Assembly (NCBI GenBank): GCA_028877215.1 | Contig: JAPPFJ010000017.1 | Coordinates: forward strand, 1 to 64,000 | Reading direction: 5' to 3' | Source: Gemmatimonadota bacterium | GTDB lineage: Bacteria; Latescibacterota; UBA2968; GCA-2709665 | Length of the DNA: 64,000 bases | Part shown: piece by piece, positions 52,370 to 60,174 of the stretch | Layout: each line of letters begins with the position of its first letter | Numbering within the stretch: the stretch's first letter is position 1 | Program-made: the position numbers and the translations under genes | The notes under the pieces: generated by a model | Seen by the model: only the letters and a program-made list of their open reading frames with translations | The model's database searches: none | Told to the model about the DNA's origin: nothing

Positions 52370-52631
52370 GATATCGGCCCCTAATGTTAGATTCAGTCTT
52401 CTTTCTGTTGATCATCTGACGATATGCGACGTGATCTCGGTGACCTCCAACTTGCTCACGCAAATCGAATTGTAACGCTATTACGACCATTATCGGAGGC
52501 GCCAGCTGAATTCAATCCTATTTCGCCCCAAAAAGGGTCTCTCGAATGACGTACGATGAACCTTTTAATGCACGCAATTGCAGAGCCCAAATGCCTTTTC
52601 GACTGCAGGCATTGGTATCCAAGCCTGGAGT
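52370..52631. other. Gap upstream of the DruA-like gene, no gene seen
   Basis: 262 bases, moderately AT-rich, between the GmrSD-like stop and the DruA-like GTG. It must hold the promoter of the three-gene unit if that is transcribed separately. A weak leftward TTGGAG...CATATC pair (18-base spacer) around 52425-52460 is the best candidate. Confidence 0.35.
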
Positions 52632-54545
52632 CTAATCTGTCAGTTCATAAATCTCATTTCGGCCGCTTAGGCTGTTAAGTGCAACACCCTTCACGGGATG
52701 GCTTATTCCGTCAACCTGCCACCGTTCAAGTGCGAAATTTACGTATTTTTCCTCGTGAAGATCGAGGAATCTTGAGTAGACTTCGTACCAATATTTCCAT
52801 GTCTTGTTCGTTCGATTCCTCTCTATCTCTTCTTGTGCCTTGTCGAATAACCCCTTCAATTCTCGGATCATCAACGTCTCCGGCACGTCCGAATAATTGG
52901 TTAGGTAACTTTCAACTTTCACCTCGGGCGGATTGTTCGAAATCCTTTTGTTTGGTAACGCACGGAGTAGAATGAAATTCCCGAGGCGCCTCTTGTTGAT
53001 GTCAGGATTTTCACTGTCGTCGAATTTTTCATAGTCCTTAACTGCCCAAATGTGTTCAATCTGATAAAAGTCATTTGGGTTTTGGGCATCTTGCCTAGCC
53101 AGCAATTCCTCTAGCTTCTCGTCGCGCTGTTTATTCTTCTTCAGAGTCCCCTCATAACTCGCAAGGAAATACTTGAGCCAAGACCATGAATAGTAGTTCC
53201 CAGACTCATCTTTGTCCAATGTCAGATTCTTGACGAGCTTTATATCGTTTGCGTTGCGATTCACGAATTCACGAAGCATTGATTCCAGCGAAAATGCATC
53301 GAACGAACGACCGTCTTCCATGCGATCGGCGTAATAATCATGTGCTAACCTAAAGAGCTCACCCTGGCCAGAATCGGATCTGGAGGCAATGCCCGTTCCA
53401 TAAAATCGAAAGTTAAGTTTCTCAACAAGCTTCAACAACGCCACCCTCGTTTGTTCGTCGGTTTCCCTGGAAAATATCGCAAGTATTAAGGGCAGCACAG
53501 ATGCCAAGACAGGTTGATTGCCGAGCCGTCTAAGGCATTCAAGTTCCTCTATATTGGTGACATTTTCGCGTGTGTATAACATCCGATAACTGCGCGCTGA
53601 TTCTTCGAGGAACGCGACAAATCTATATAGTGGTTTCCAATTCGTCTCGTCTGTCGTCGGGAACTGAGCCTTGAGGTTGTCATAGACATGCTGGCTCTTG
53701 CTCTTGTTCGTGTCCCAAAACACAATCCAACAATTCCGGAGGAATCCGTTTTCGGCATCGTTGGATGTATGATTGCAGCTGTTGAGGTGCTCTAAAATTC
53801 TAGGCCACTTGTCGTTTACCGCTGTTTTCAGGTCGCGTATTTCATTCTTTTCGGAAAAGTACATCAGATAGTTCTTCACTTTTTCCAATTCGCTCAGTGG
53901 CTTCCCCCGATTGTTTATTACTTCAAACATGATGCCGATTTCTTTGGTATCTTCAGGCGCATACAAGATAAAGCCAAGGCAGTTTGTTACGTATTTATAG
54001 ACCTCGTAAATTGAAGTTTCGTTTTTCGGTTCTTGAATCCAATTCTTAAATTGGCCAAATGCTTCAACGATGTTCTGGTGTCCTTTGTTCTTGATGGTTA
54101 CAAGTGAATCGGGTTCATTTACCATCTGCCAAAAAAGCGAATCCTGTTCATCCGACAGTTGGAACTTGCGACGGGTCGATCCAAGATCACTACCTTCTTC
54201 AATGAAGCAGCGTCGTAAGTCCTCCTTCGTTGCAAAGTCTATTCGACCATTAGTGTGAGCGATGCAGGACAAGAGGATTATCAGGGATGTCAGTCTCTGT
54301 TGTCCGTCAACGATTTCGTAGTGATCGAAATCCTGAATTGAGTGATTCTTCACCGCGACCAATGTACCTCCGTAATGGTTGTAGTCACCGCTCATGCCAT
54401 ATTCAATGTCTCTGAGCAAGTCCGCACGTTGATCTTCCTCCCAAGAATATCCGCGTTGAAAGTCAGGGATCGCAAACGATCTCCGGCCATCATCAAATAC
54501 CTGCTTCAATGTGAGTAGTTCAAGACTTCGGTCGATCGCATTCAT
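52632..54545 (-). CDS. DUF262/DUF1524 protein, GmrSD-type type IV restriction enzyme
   Basis: 637 residues. The N-terminal DUF262 domain has FAIPDFQRGYSWEEDQ (about 24-39) and the nucleotide-binding IVDGQQRLTSL (78-88). The C-terminal DUF1524 domain has the HNH-like motif YQIEHIWAVKDYEKF (His498) and RRLGNFILLRALPNKRISNN (about 519). GmrSD enzymes hydrolyse NTP and cut modified phage DNA such as glucosylated hydroxymethylcytosine; this single-chain fusion should be complete. GGAGA lies seven bases before the ATG. It stands between the DruA-like unit and the type III restriction operon. Confidence 0.9.
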   Translation of the reverse strand: MNAIDRSLELLTLKQVFDDGRRSFAIPDFQRGYSWEEDQRADLLRDIEYGMSGDYNHYGGTLVAVKNHSIQDFDHYEIVDGQQRLTSLIILLSCIAHTNGRIDFATKEDLRRCFIEEGSDLGSTRRKFQLSDEQDSLFWQMVNEPDSLVTIKNKGHQNIVEAFGQFKNWIQEPKNETSIYEVYKYVTNCLGFILYAPEDTKEIGIMFEVINNRGKPLSELEKVKNYLMYFSEKNEIRDLKTAVNDKWPRILEHLNSCNHTSNDAENGFLRNCWIVFWDTNKSKSQHVYDNLKAQFPTTDETNWKPLYRFVAFLEESARSYRMLYTRENVTNIEELECLRRLGNQPVLASVLPLILAIFSRETDEQTRVALLKLVEKLNFRFYGTGIASRSDSGQGELFRLAHDYYADRMEDGRSFDAFSLESMLREFVNRNANDIKLVKNLTLDKDESGNYYSWSWLKYFLASYEGTLKKNKQRDEKLEELLARQDAQNPNDFYQIEHIWAVKDYEKFDDSENPDINKRRLGNFILLRALPNKRISNNPPEVKVESYLTNYSDVPETLMIRELKGLFDKAQEEIERNRTNKTWKYWYEVYSRFLDLHEEKYVNFALERWQVDGISHPVKGVALNSLSGRNEIYELTD

Positions 54546-54860
54546 ACAAGGTCTCCAATTGGCATCTATCCGCGAACCATTGATGAGGGTCTGCGAACCA
54601 CAATCGTCGGCGAAGATGGAGAGGATTCGAAATTATCGGGCGAAGAGCGTCCTATACACCGGCACCGCGGGCTGGAGGAATGGACACGGGATACAGAGTC
54701 AATCAATTCCGAAAGAGACATCCTTGGATCGCGTTACACACGTCTGTCTAACGGTATTTTGTGCAGCCACCTTCGAGGATTTGGCTCTAAGGTCTGTTTC
54801 TGATGGATAGAAATCTCCTTGGTGCCAATGGGATGCCCACGAACAAGACGGATCCTCTGT
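54546..54860. other. Intergenic region inside the island, nothing recognised
   Basis: 315 bases between the PIN stop and the GmrSD-like ATG. It contains a 99-codon open frame on the other strand without homology or a ribosome site. No clear terminator was found. Confidence 0.45.
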
Positions 54861-55295
54861 TTATCCCACCCTCACCGCCCCCAATTCCACCGCCGGATTC
54901 TCGATTTTCTCTTTGAATGCAGCGTTCGCAAGGTCTCGGTCGAAGGTTGCCAGACTGGCTTTGCGCCGGATGGCGGTTTCGAGATAGCTGGCGTCGTACA
55001 CTGTTAGGTTATGCCGCTGCGCGAGGTCCAGGATCGCGGCGTCGTTGCGTTCGGTGTCCTCGCGAAGTGTAAGCTCGTCCGTCAGTTGGATAAGGCAGGC
55101 TTCAAGTTGTTGCTGGTCTATTCGATTACGACGTTTCGCCATGAGCAGGACGTTTCGAATCTCATACCAGAAAATAGCCGGTGCGATGCGCTCCTCGGTA
55201 TCCAGTTGTTCTAGCAGTATACGGGCAAAGTCGCTATTTACCTCGTCGCGAAGTAGCTGTGCCGCAATGACCGACGCGTCGATTACCGTCGCCAT
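54861..55295 (-). CDS. PIN-domain (VapC-like) ribonuclease coupled to the restriction operon
   Basis: 144 residues from the ATG at 55295, which overlaps the res stop codon (TGATG). PIN acidic residues are in place: Asp in ATVIDASVIAAQ (about 6), Glu in IFWYEIRNVLL (about 44), Asp in TERNDAAILDLA (about 88), and TVYDASYLETA (about 103). VapC toxins are Mg-dependent RNases. No VapB-like antitoxin gene lies beside it, which is unusual for a VapC; translational coupling to res suggests it serves the restriction operon instead. A GAGGG ribosome site lies within the end of res. Confidence 0.88.
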   Translation of the reverse strand: MATVIDASVIAAQLLRDEVNSDFARILLEQLDTEERIAPAIFWYEIRNVLLMAKRRNRIDQQQLEACLIQLTDELTLREDTERNDAAILDLAQRHNLTVYDASYLETAIRRKASLATFDRDLANAAFKEKIENPAVELGAVRVG

Positions 55296-58138
55296 CAGTC
55301 CCGACCCTCTTCCTTCCACGTGCGAATTTCATCCTGCGTCACCGGTTGCATCTCCCGCTGGTCTTCACTCGACGTTTTGAGCGCTCGATTCCACAGCAAC
55401 GCTCCAAACGTGGTGTACTCGTCGGAAAACTCCGACTGATTGATTCGTGTGTACTTCCAAGGTTTTCCGGTAGCTTCGCTAACCCGCTTGCACCACTCCC
55501 GCGCTGCAAAATCCTTATCGTCAGTGCCCTCCCAGACCCGGCCTTTGGTTTCCACGACCCAGCTTTCGTCGCCGGCTTCTGTCACTTGGACGACGACCCA
55601 GTCGGGATAATAGAGTCCAATAGCTCCACTTCGTTTCAGATAGTCGATTCGGAACGTAGTCGCAGAATCGCCTTGTTCTGTCGTGCCGAGTGCCGCGAAA
55701 CGGGCGATGTCTTCCGCACGGTCAAGGAACTCCGCGAAACTCCGCTCAAAGGCGTTGTATGTGGCAACGTAGTTAAAAATAGTCTTCTTTGCCTGCAATG
55801 GCGGCAGATTCCGGCGCCAGCGAAAGGGCTTTGTCTGCGAAATACGAAAGTCTTCACTCTCGAACTCGACGGCGCGCCTCTCGACGGCGATTGCCGCGAT
55901 CTCCCGGGCTAAATATCTGGCGATACCCTCCTGCAACTCCAGCCTTGCCAGATGGGTGCGTATGACTTCGTCATCCAGTTCAATCCGTCGACCAAAACAG
56001 CGGTTGACCGCGTATTCCTTGACAATTGGATACAACTCCGCAAAGCAGTTCGTCAGCTTGGCGCGGTTTTCCGTCTTGTTCACGATGTCGGCCAGTATAT
56101 CCGAAGCCAGCTTCGGGACCACCGCGATGTTGGCCTGATGTATCTCAGTCTTCGTCGTTGCAAATTCCATCTTCAAACCGATCCGGAAGGGTTCCCCCAG
56201 TTCTTCCTGATCGAAAATTGCCTCAAGAGACAAAGGATCCAATGCCGAGAGTTTCCGGTAATCGCGTTCAAGACTCGGTTTGGTAATAGGTATGGCGATG
56301 TCGTACTTCAATCGCTCATTAACAGGTTCAATGATGACAGACCGAGGCGGATTGTCCGGCGTAGTCGCAACGCCAACGCCCTCCACTTCCAATTGGTGTC
56401 TTAACACGTTCAGGAGGTTGCGTGTACCAAGTACTTCTAATGTCTGCGTCTTGTCGGGGCTAACCTGTGTCATCAGGCGCAGTCCGCGCCCGATCACCTG
56501 CTCAGGAAGTATCTCGGCCTTCGCGGTGAACGGCCTGAGCCCCAAAACAACAGTCACATTACGGACATCCCATCCTTCACGAAGCATCATAACACTAACA
56601 ATCACCTTGATGTTACTCTGAGCCTTATCAATATCCCGTGCGGCCTTACGGGCTTTTTCAATGTCTCCCTTCCTGACTTCGCCTGTTTTGTCCGTGTGGA
56701 TTACCAGCACTTCGGATTTCTTGAATCCGAATTCCTCTGTATTGTACAAGTACTCCCCCAAGGCGTCTGCATAAGCGTTTTTCTCGGCCATTATAAACAG
56801 TACCGGCCTCGTGTTAAGCACCTTATGGATTTGCCAGTGATCCTTCCACCGGTGTACGGCCGCCCTTAGCCAGTAACCGTATTTCTCTGCCACGTTGTAC
56901 CTGTTTACTTTGTCGGGATCGTCGGCAGGCTGTTTGGGGTCGTTTTCCTTGGTCACGATGATAGGCGCCTTGACGATCCTATCCTCCACTGCCTGGGCTA
57001 AAGGATAGTCCACAACCGTCCAGGGGAAGTACATCCCGTTCTGGTCTTTGGGCGTTGCAGAATAGTCGAGCCACATGTTCAGACCCCTTGGCAGTTCATT
57101 TTGAATGGCCAGAAGCGATTGGCTCCATTTCAGGTCTTCGTTGTGCACATGGTGGGCTTCGTCGTTCATCACGATCAAGTCTTTTAATGACTTTACGCGA
57201 TCCAACATTCTTCGCTGACCGGACGCTGCAAGGTCTGGTGCGGGTTTCCTGCCCAAAAGCGCTTGAACAGCGTTTTCCGGTTTCTGCTCTTCGGAATCAG
57301 ATTCGTAGAGTTGATGGATGTTTGTGAGAAACAGATTCCCGGAGGGATCCGGATCGGCGGCATCACCGCGCAGGATCACCTTTTGCGAAAAGGAACATTT
57401 CCATTCAGGCGGGATCAATGGTAATTCGTAAAATACCCTGTTGTTTGCGAAGTCCTTCTCCAGCCGCTGGTAGACAATGACGTTGGGTGCGACGATGAGA
57501 AAGTTGGTGGACAGGTCAGAGCCTGGGACGAAATGCTTGTGAAAGCGCGACCAGACGAGCGCCATCGCCATCACCCAGGTCTTGCCCGAACCCGTTGCCA
57601 TCTTGAACGCGAACCGGCGGAGGTTCTCAGGCGGCAGAATCTGTTCACCTACGCGATCCAGCTCTGGAATATATCGGTGAATTCGACGCCTTCCATCAAT
57701 TGTGGTCTGAAACTCGACATTCTTTGAAATGAGGTCTCGCTGCGCGGTCGGTCCATGTGAACTTATTAGCTCCTGCAAGTCTCGCTGGCCAGTGATTTCC
57801 ACCAGCCAGACTAGGGTTTCTATGGCTTCCCTTTGACAGAAATAGTACCGGAACGGCTGATCAAATCCATTGACGTTGTGATCCTCTTCAAACCAGAAAT
57901 TAAACAGGCGTCGGGTGACTTCGGATGCGCCTTGGTAGCCGCCCACGCGCCAGGTATCCACTGCATCGCGAATTCTCGGCACCAGCAAGAGATTGCTTGG
58001 ACGACGGCCGGATTTATCCTCCCGCCAACCAGTAGCTTCATTGTCGTCCTTAACGAGAAAGGACTTTGGCCGTTCCCACGGGCACCGATCTCGAATTTCC
58101 GGTAGATCCCTGTCGTAATTGATGACGGTGCTTACCAT
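55295..58138 (-). CDS. res: Type III restriction enzyme, Res subunit (helicase-nuclease)
   Basis: 947 residues. Superfamily 2 helicase motifs are in order: Walker A MATGSGKTWVM (about 180), the DEAH-type box in VMNDEAHHVHNED (about 330), SATP (about 369), VSVMMLREGWDVRNV (about 508) and EQVIGRGLRLM (about 540). The C-terminal nuclease domain has DWVVVQVTEAGDE followed by WVVETKGRVWEG (about 862), a PD-(D/E)xK core. It cuts DNA after ATP-driven movement between unmethylated sites. It begins two bases after the mod stop, so the Mod-Res complex is made together. Confidence 0.93.
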   Translation of the reverse strand: MVSTVINYDRDLPEIRDRCPWERPKSFLVKDDNEATGWREDKSGRRPSNLLLVPRIRDAVDTWRVGGYQGASEVTRRLFNFWFEEDHNVNGFDQPFRYYFCQREAIETLVWLVEITGQRDLQELISSHGPTAQRDLISKNVEFQTTIDGRRRIHRYIPELDRVGEQILPPENLRRFAFKMATGSGKTWVMAMALVWSRFHKHFVPGSDLSTNFLIVAPNVIVYQRLEKDFANNRVFYELPLIPPEWKCSFSQKVILRGDAADPDPSGNLFLTNIHQLYESDSEEQKPENAVQALLGRKPAPDLAASGQRRMLDRVKSLKDLIVMNDEAHHVHNEDLKWSQSLLAIQNELPRGLNMWLDYSATPKDQNGMYFPWTVVDYPLAQAVEDRIVKAPIIVTKENDPKQPADDPDKVNRYNVAEKYGYWLRAAVHRWKDHWQIHKVLNTRPVLFIMAEKNAYADALGEYLYNTEEFGFKKSEVLVIHTDKTGEVRKGDIEKARKAARDIDKAQSNIKVIVSVMMLREGWDVRNVTVVLGLRPFTAKAEILPEQVIGRGLRLMTQVSPDKTQTLEVLGTRNLLNVLRHQLEVEGVGVATTPDNPPRSVIIEPVNERLKYDIAIPITKPSLERDYRKLSALDPLSLEAIFDQEELGEPFRIGLKMEFATTKTEIHQANIAVVPKLASDILADIVNKTENRAKLTNCFAELYPIVKEYAVNRCFGRRIELDDEVIRTHLARLELQEGIARYLAREIAAIAVERRAVEFESEDFRISQTKPFRWRRNLPPLQAKKTIFNYVATYNAFERSFAEFLDRAEDIARFAALGTTEQGDSATTFRIDYLKRSGAIGLYYPDWVVVQVTEAGDESWVVETKGRVWEGTDDKDFAAREWCKRVSEATGKPWKYTRINQSEFSDEYTTFGALLWNRALKTSSEDQREMQPVTQDEIRTWKEEGRD

Positions 58139-58140
58139 GC

Positions 58141-60108
58141 CTAATTCACCTCAATATCAAGAGCTTGCGAAGTATCGTTACCAAAGATGTCGATTACTTT
58201 GACCAATGCCCTGTACCTGCCGGGCCGCTTGTAGTCTTTCGTATCAGTAGTGAGCGGAAGCGTTCGATCTTTGCGCGTACGGTATGCTACCCATCCCTGC
58301 ATGAACGTGTCGTTCCGGAAGTCCCAGTCGACCGCCCAGTAATCGATGTAGTCCGACCACTTTGTTACCTTGTCTTGCATTTCGTCGGGGATGAGTTCCG
58401 AGTTGGGGATGACGAAATCCTTAAGCCGTACTTGTACGGCTAACTCCTGCGGCTTTTCAACCGTTGCCTTTAGATATGCCAACTCAAAGAAACGGAGATC
58501 GTCGCCGCCCACGGCCTGTTGCTCCATCACTTCTCGAGGAATCTGCAGGAGTGTGAGTTTCACACCCTCTTTCTGTGCTTCGGTAACTACGAGATTCTGC
58601 AGGCCCATTTCCCACTCCCAGCCGAGTACGTGCAATTCATCCTGCATCAGCTTAGTGCATTCTGCCACGGCATTGCCGATTTCATCGATAGTGACCGGCG
58701 CATCCACCGCGCCAATGTGAACCATGGCCTTGCCTTTCTTCCCGTGCAGGTGTTCCAATCCCGCCACAGGCTGGGCGCCATAGAGCTTAAGAATGAAGGC
58801 GAGGTACTCGTAGAGAGCTTTTTCCGCTGGAGACTTGTCGTTCCGTCCACCGAATGTCACCCCTTGCCAATACTGGCGCTCATATTTCCCGAGGTTCAAC
58901 ACCTCAAAGGGACGGCAATTCTCGATATCGAGAAGGCGTTTCCGAATCGTGTGCGTCGAGAAACGACCAACGTCGCACGTGATCCAGCGCCGCCCAAGCT
59001 TTTCAGCGACGGCTGCAGTCGTGCCAGAACCGCCAAAGAAGTCTGCTACAAGCGCGTTCGGTCGTGACGCAACTTCAATGACTCGCTGCAGAAGCACTTC
59101 AGAGTTTTCCGTCGGATACGCTGTTGTGAACGAGTAGCCTGGGATGTCTGTCCAATTCGAGTTCAAGGGCTTAACCGAACTCTCCTCAACCCAGTACTCG
59201 GGCTTGCCGGTCTTAGGATTGAGCCTGACTTTTCCATCTGCGATCTTGTTGTCGATGGTTGCCTGAGAAAACTTGAAATGCTTTCCGGGCGGAGGATAGA
59301 AAACTTTACCATGGATGCGGCGCTCCGGTGGACGCCTAACACCCGACGAATCGTCCATGCGTCGCCAGAATCCCGGTCTCGTTTTCTCCCTGGGGACTAG
59401 TGTGTTCACAAATCGCGATTGATCGGTGCGAAAGTACAGAAACAACGAGTCGGTAGCGAGCGGGATTGAGACACGTCCCTGACCTGTGACGTTTTTGAAG
59501 GTACGTTTCACAGCAATCTCGTTCTGAAACGAGTCCCGTCCAAAGACTTCATCTGCAATCAGTTTAACACTATGGCTCCAATATTGATCGAACCTAATGA
59601 AGATCATGCCGCTTGGCTTGAGTAGATCACGCATTAAGCTTAGTCGATCTCGAATCCATGTCATGAAGGACGGCGCGCCGTCGCGCCAGGCGTTCCTGTA
59701 TGCGACATCCTCAGTTATTGAGGCTTCTTTCTCGAATCCGGTGTTGCCTTCCCCGAGAAATACTGTGGCTAATTGATTAACTCCAGTGAAGAACGGCGGA
59801 TCGATGTAGATGAGATCAATCTTCCCGGCGAACTTCTCGAGCAACGACCCCATCACCAGCAAGTTGTCACCCCAGATGAGCTTGTTCTTCCATCCGTCTT
59901 CAAAGGTGTCCCCTTCTTTGCCCTCATAGAAATCGAATAGTGACGCCTGCAAGTCGATTCTCTTTGCTTCGCGTGTGGCGCGGCTTTCGTTCACGGTTTC
60001 GATGACCTGAAACGGCAGGTTCACACGAGGAACTTCCCTGAGCGTTCCATCCTCGTTGTACTTGCCGGGCCAAACAAGTTCGGCTCTCGTTACGTCGATT
60101 TTTGCCAT
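58141..60108 (-). CDS. mod: Type III DNA methyltransferase, Mod subunit (N6-adenine)
   Basis: 655 residues from the ATG at 60108 (AAGGAC upstream; MAKIDVTRAELVWPGKYNED). The catalytic motif IV is IDPPF (102-106), a DPPF variant of DPPY, and motif I FFGGSGTT follows near 345; this order marks the beta class of N6-adenine methyltransferases, as in EcoP15I. The recognition domain lies between and after these motifs. It methylates one strand of an asymmetric site and directs Res. It is the central gene of the leftward operon, two bases before res. Confidence 0.93.
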   Translation of the reverse strand: MAKIDVTRAELVWPGKYNEDGTLREVPRVNLPFQVIETVNESRATREAKRIDLQASLFDFYEGKEGDTFEDGWKNKLIWGDNLLVMGSLLEKFAGKIDLIYIDPPFFTGVNQLATVFLGEGNTGFEKEASITEDVAYRNAWRDGAPSFMTWIRDRLSLMRDLLKPSGMIFIRFDQYWSHSVKLIADEVFGRDSFQNEIAVKRTFKNVTGQGRVSIPLATDSLFLYFRTDQSRFVNTLVPREKTRPGFWRRMDDSSGVRRPPERRIHGKVFYPPPGKHFKFSQATIDNKIADGKVRLNPKTGKPEYWVEESSVKPLNSNWTDIPGYSFTTAYPTENSEVLLQRVIEVASRPNALVADFFGGSGTTAAVAEKLGRRWITCDVGRFSTHTIRKRLLDIENCRPFEVLNLGKYERQYWQGVTFGGRNDKSPAEKALYEYLAFILKLYGAQPVAGLEHLHGKKGKAMVHIGAVDAPVTIDEIGNAVAECTKLMQDELHVLGWEWEMGLQNLVVTEAQKEGVKLTLLQIPREVMEQQAVGGDDLRFFELAYLKATVEKPQELAVQVRLKDFVIPNSELIPDEMQDKVTKWSDYIDYWAVDWDFRNDTFMQGWVAYRTRKDRTLPLTTDTKDYKRPGRYRALVKVIDIFGNDTSQALDIEVN

Positions 60109-60174
60109 ATTCGTTGTCCTTATCTGCGCTCCAATGACCACGCTATTTGGTCTGGAGATTTTTCGTGGCTCTAC

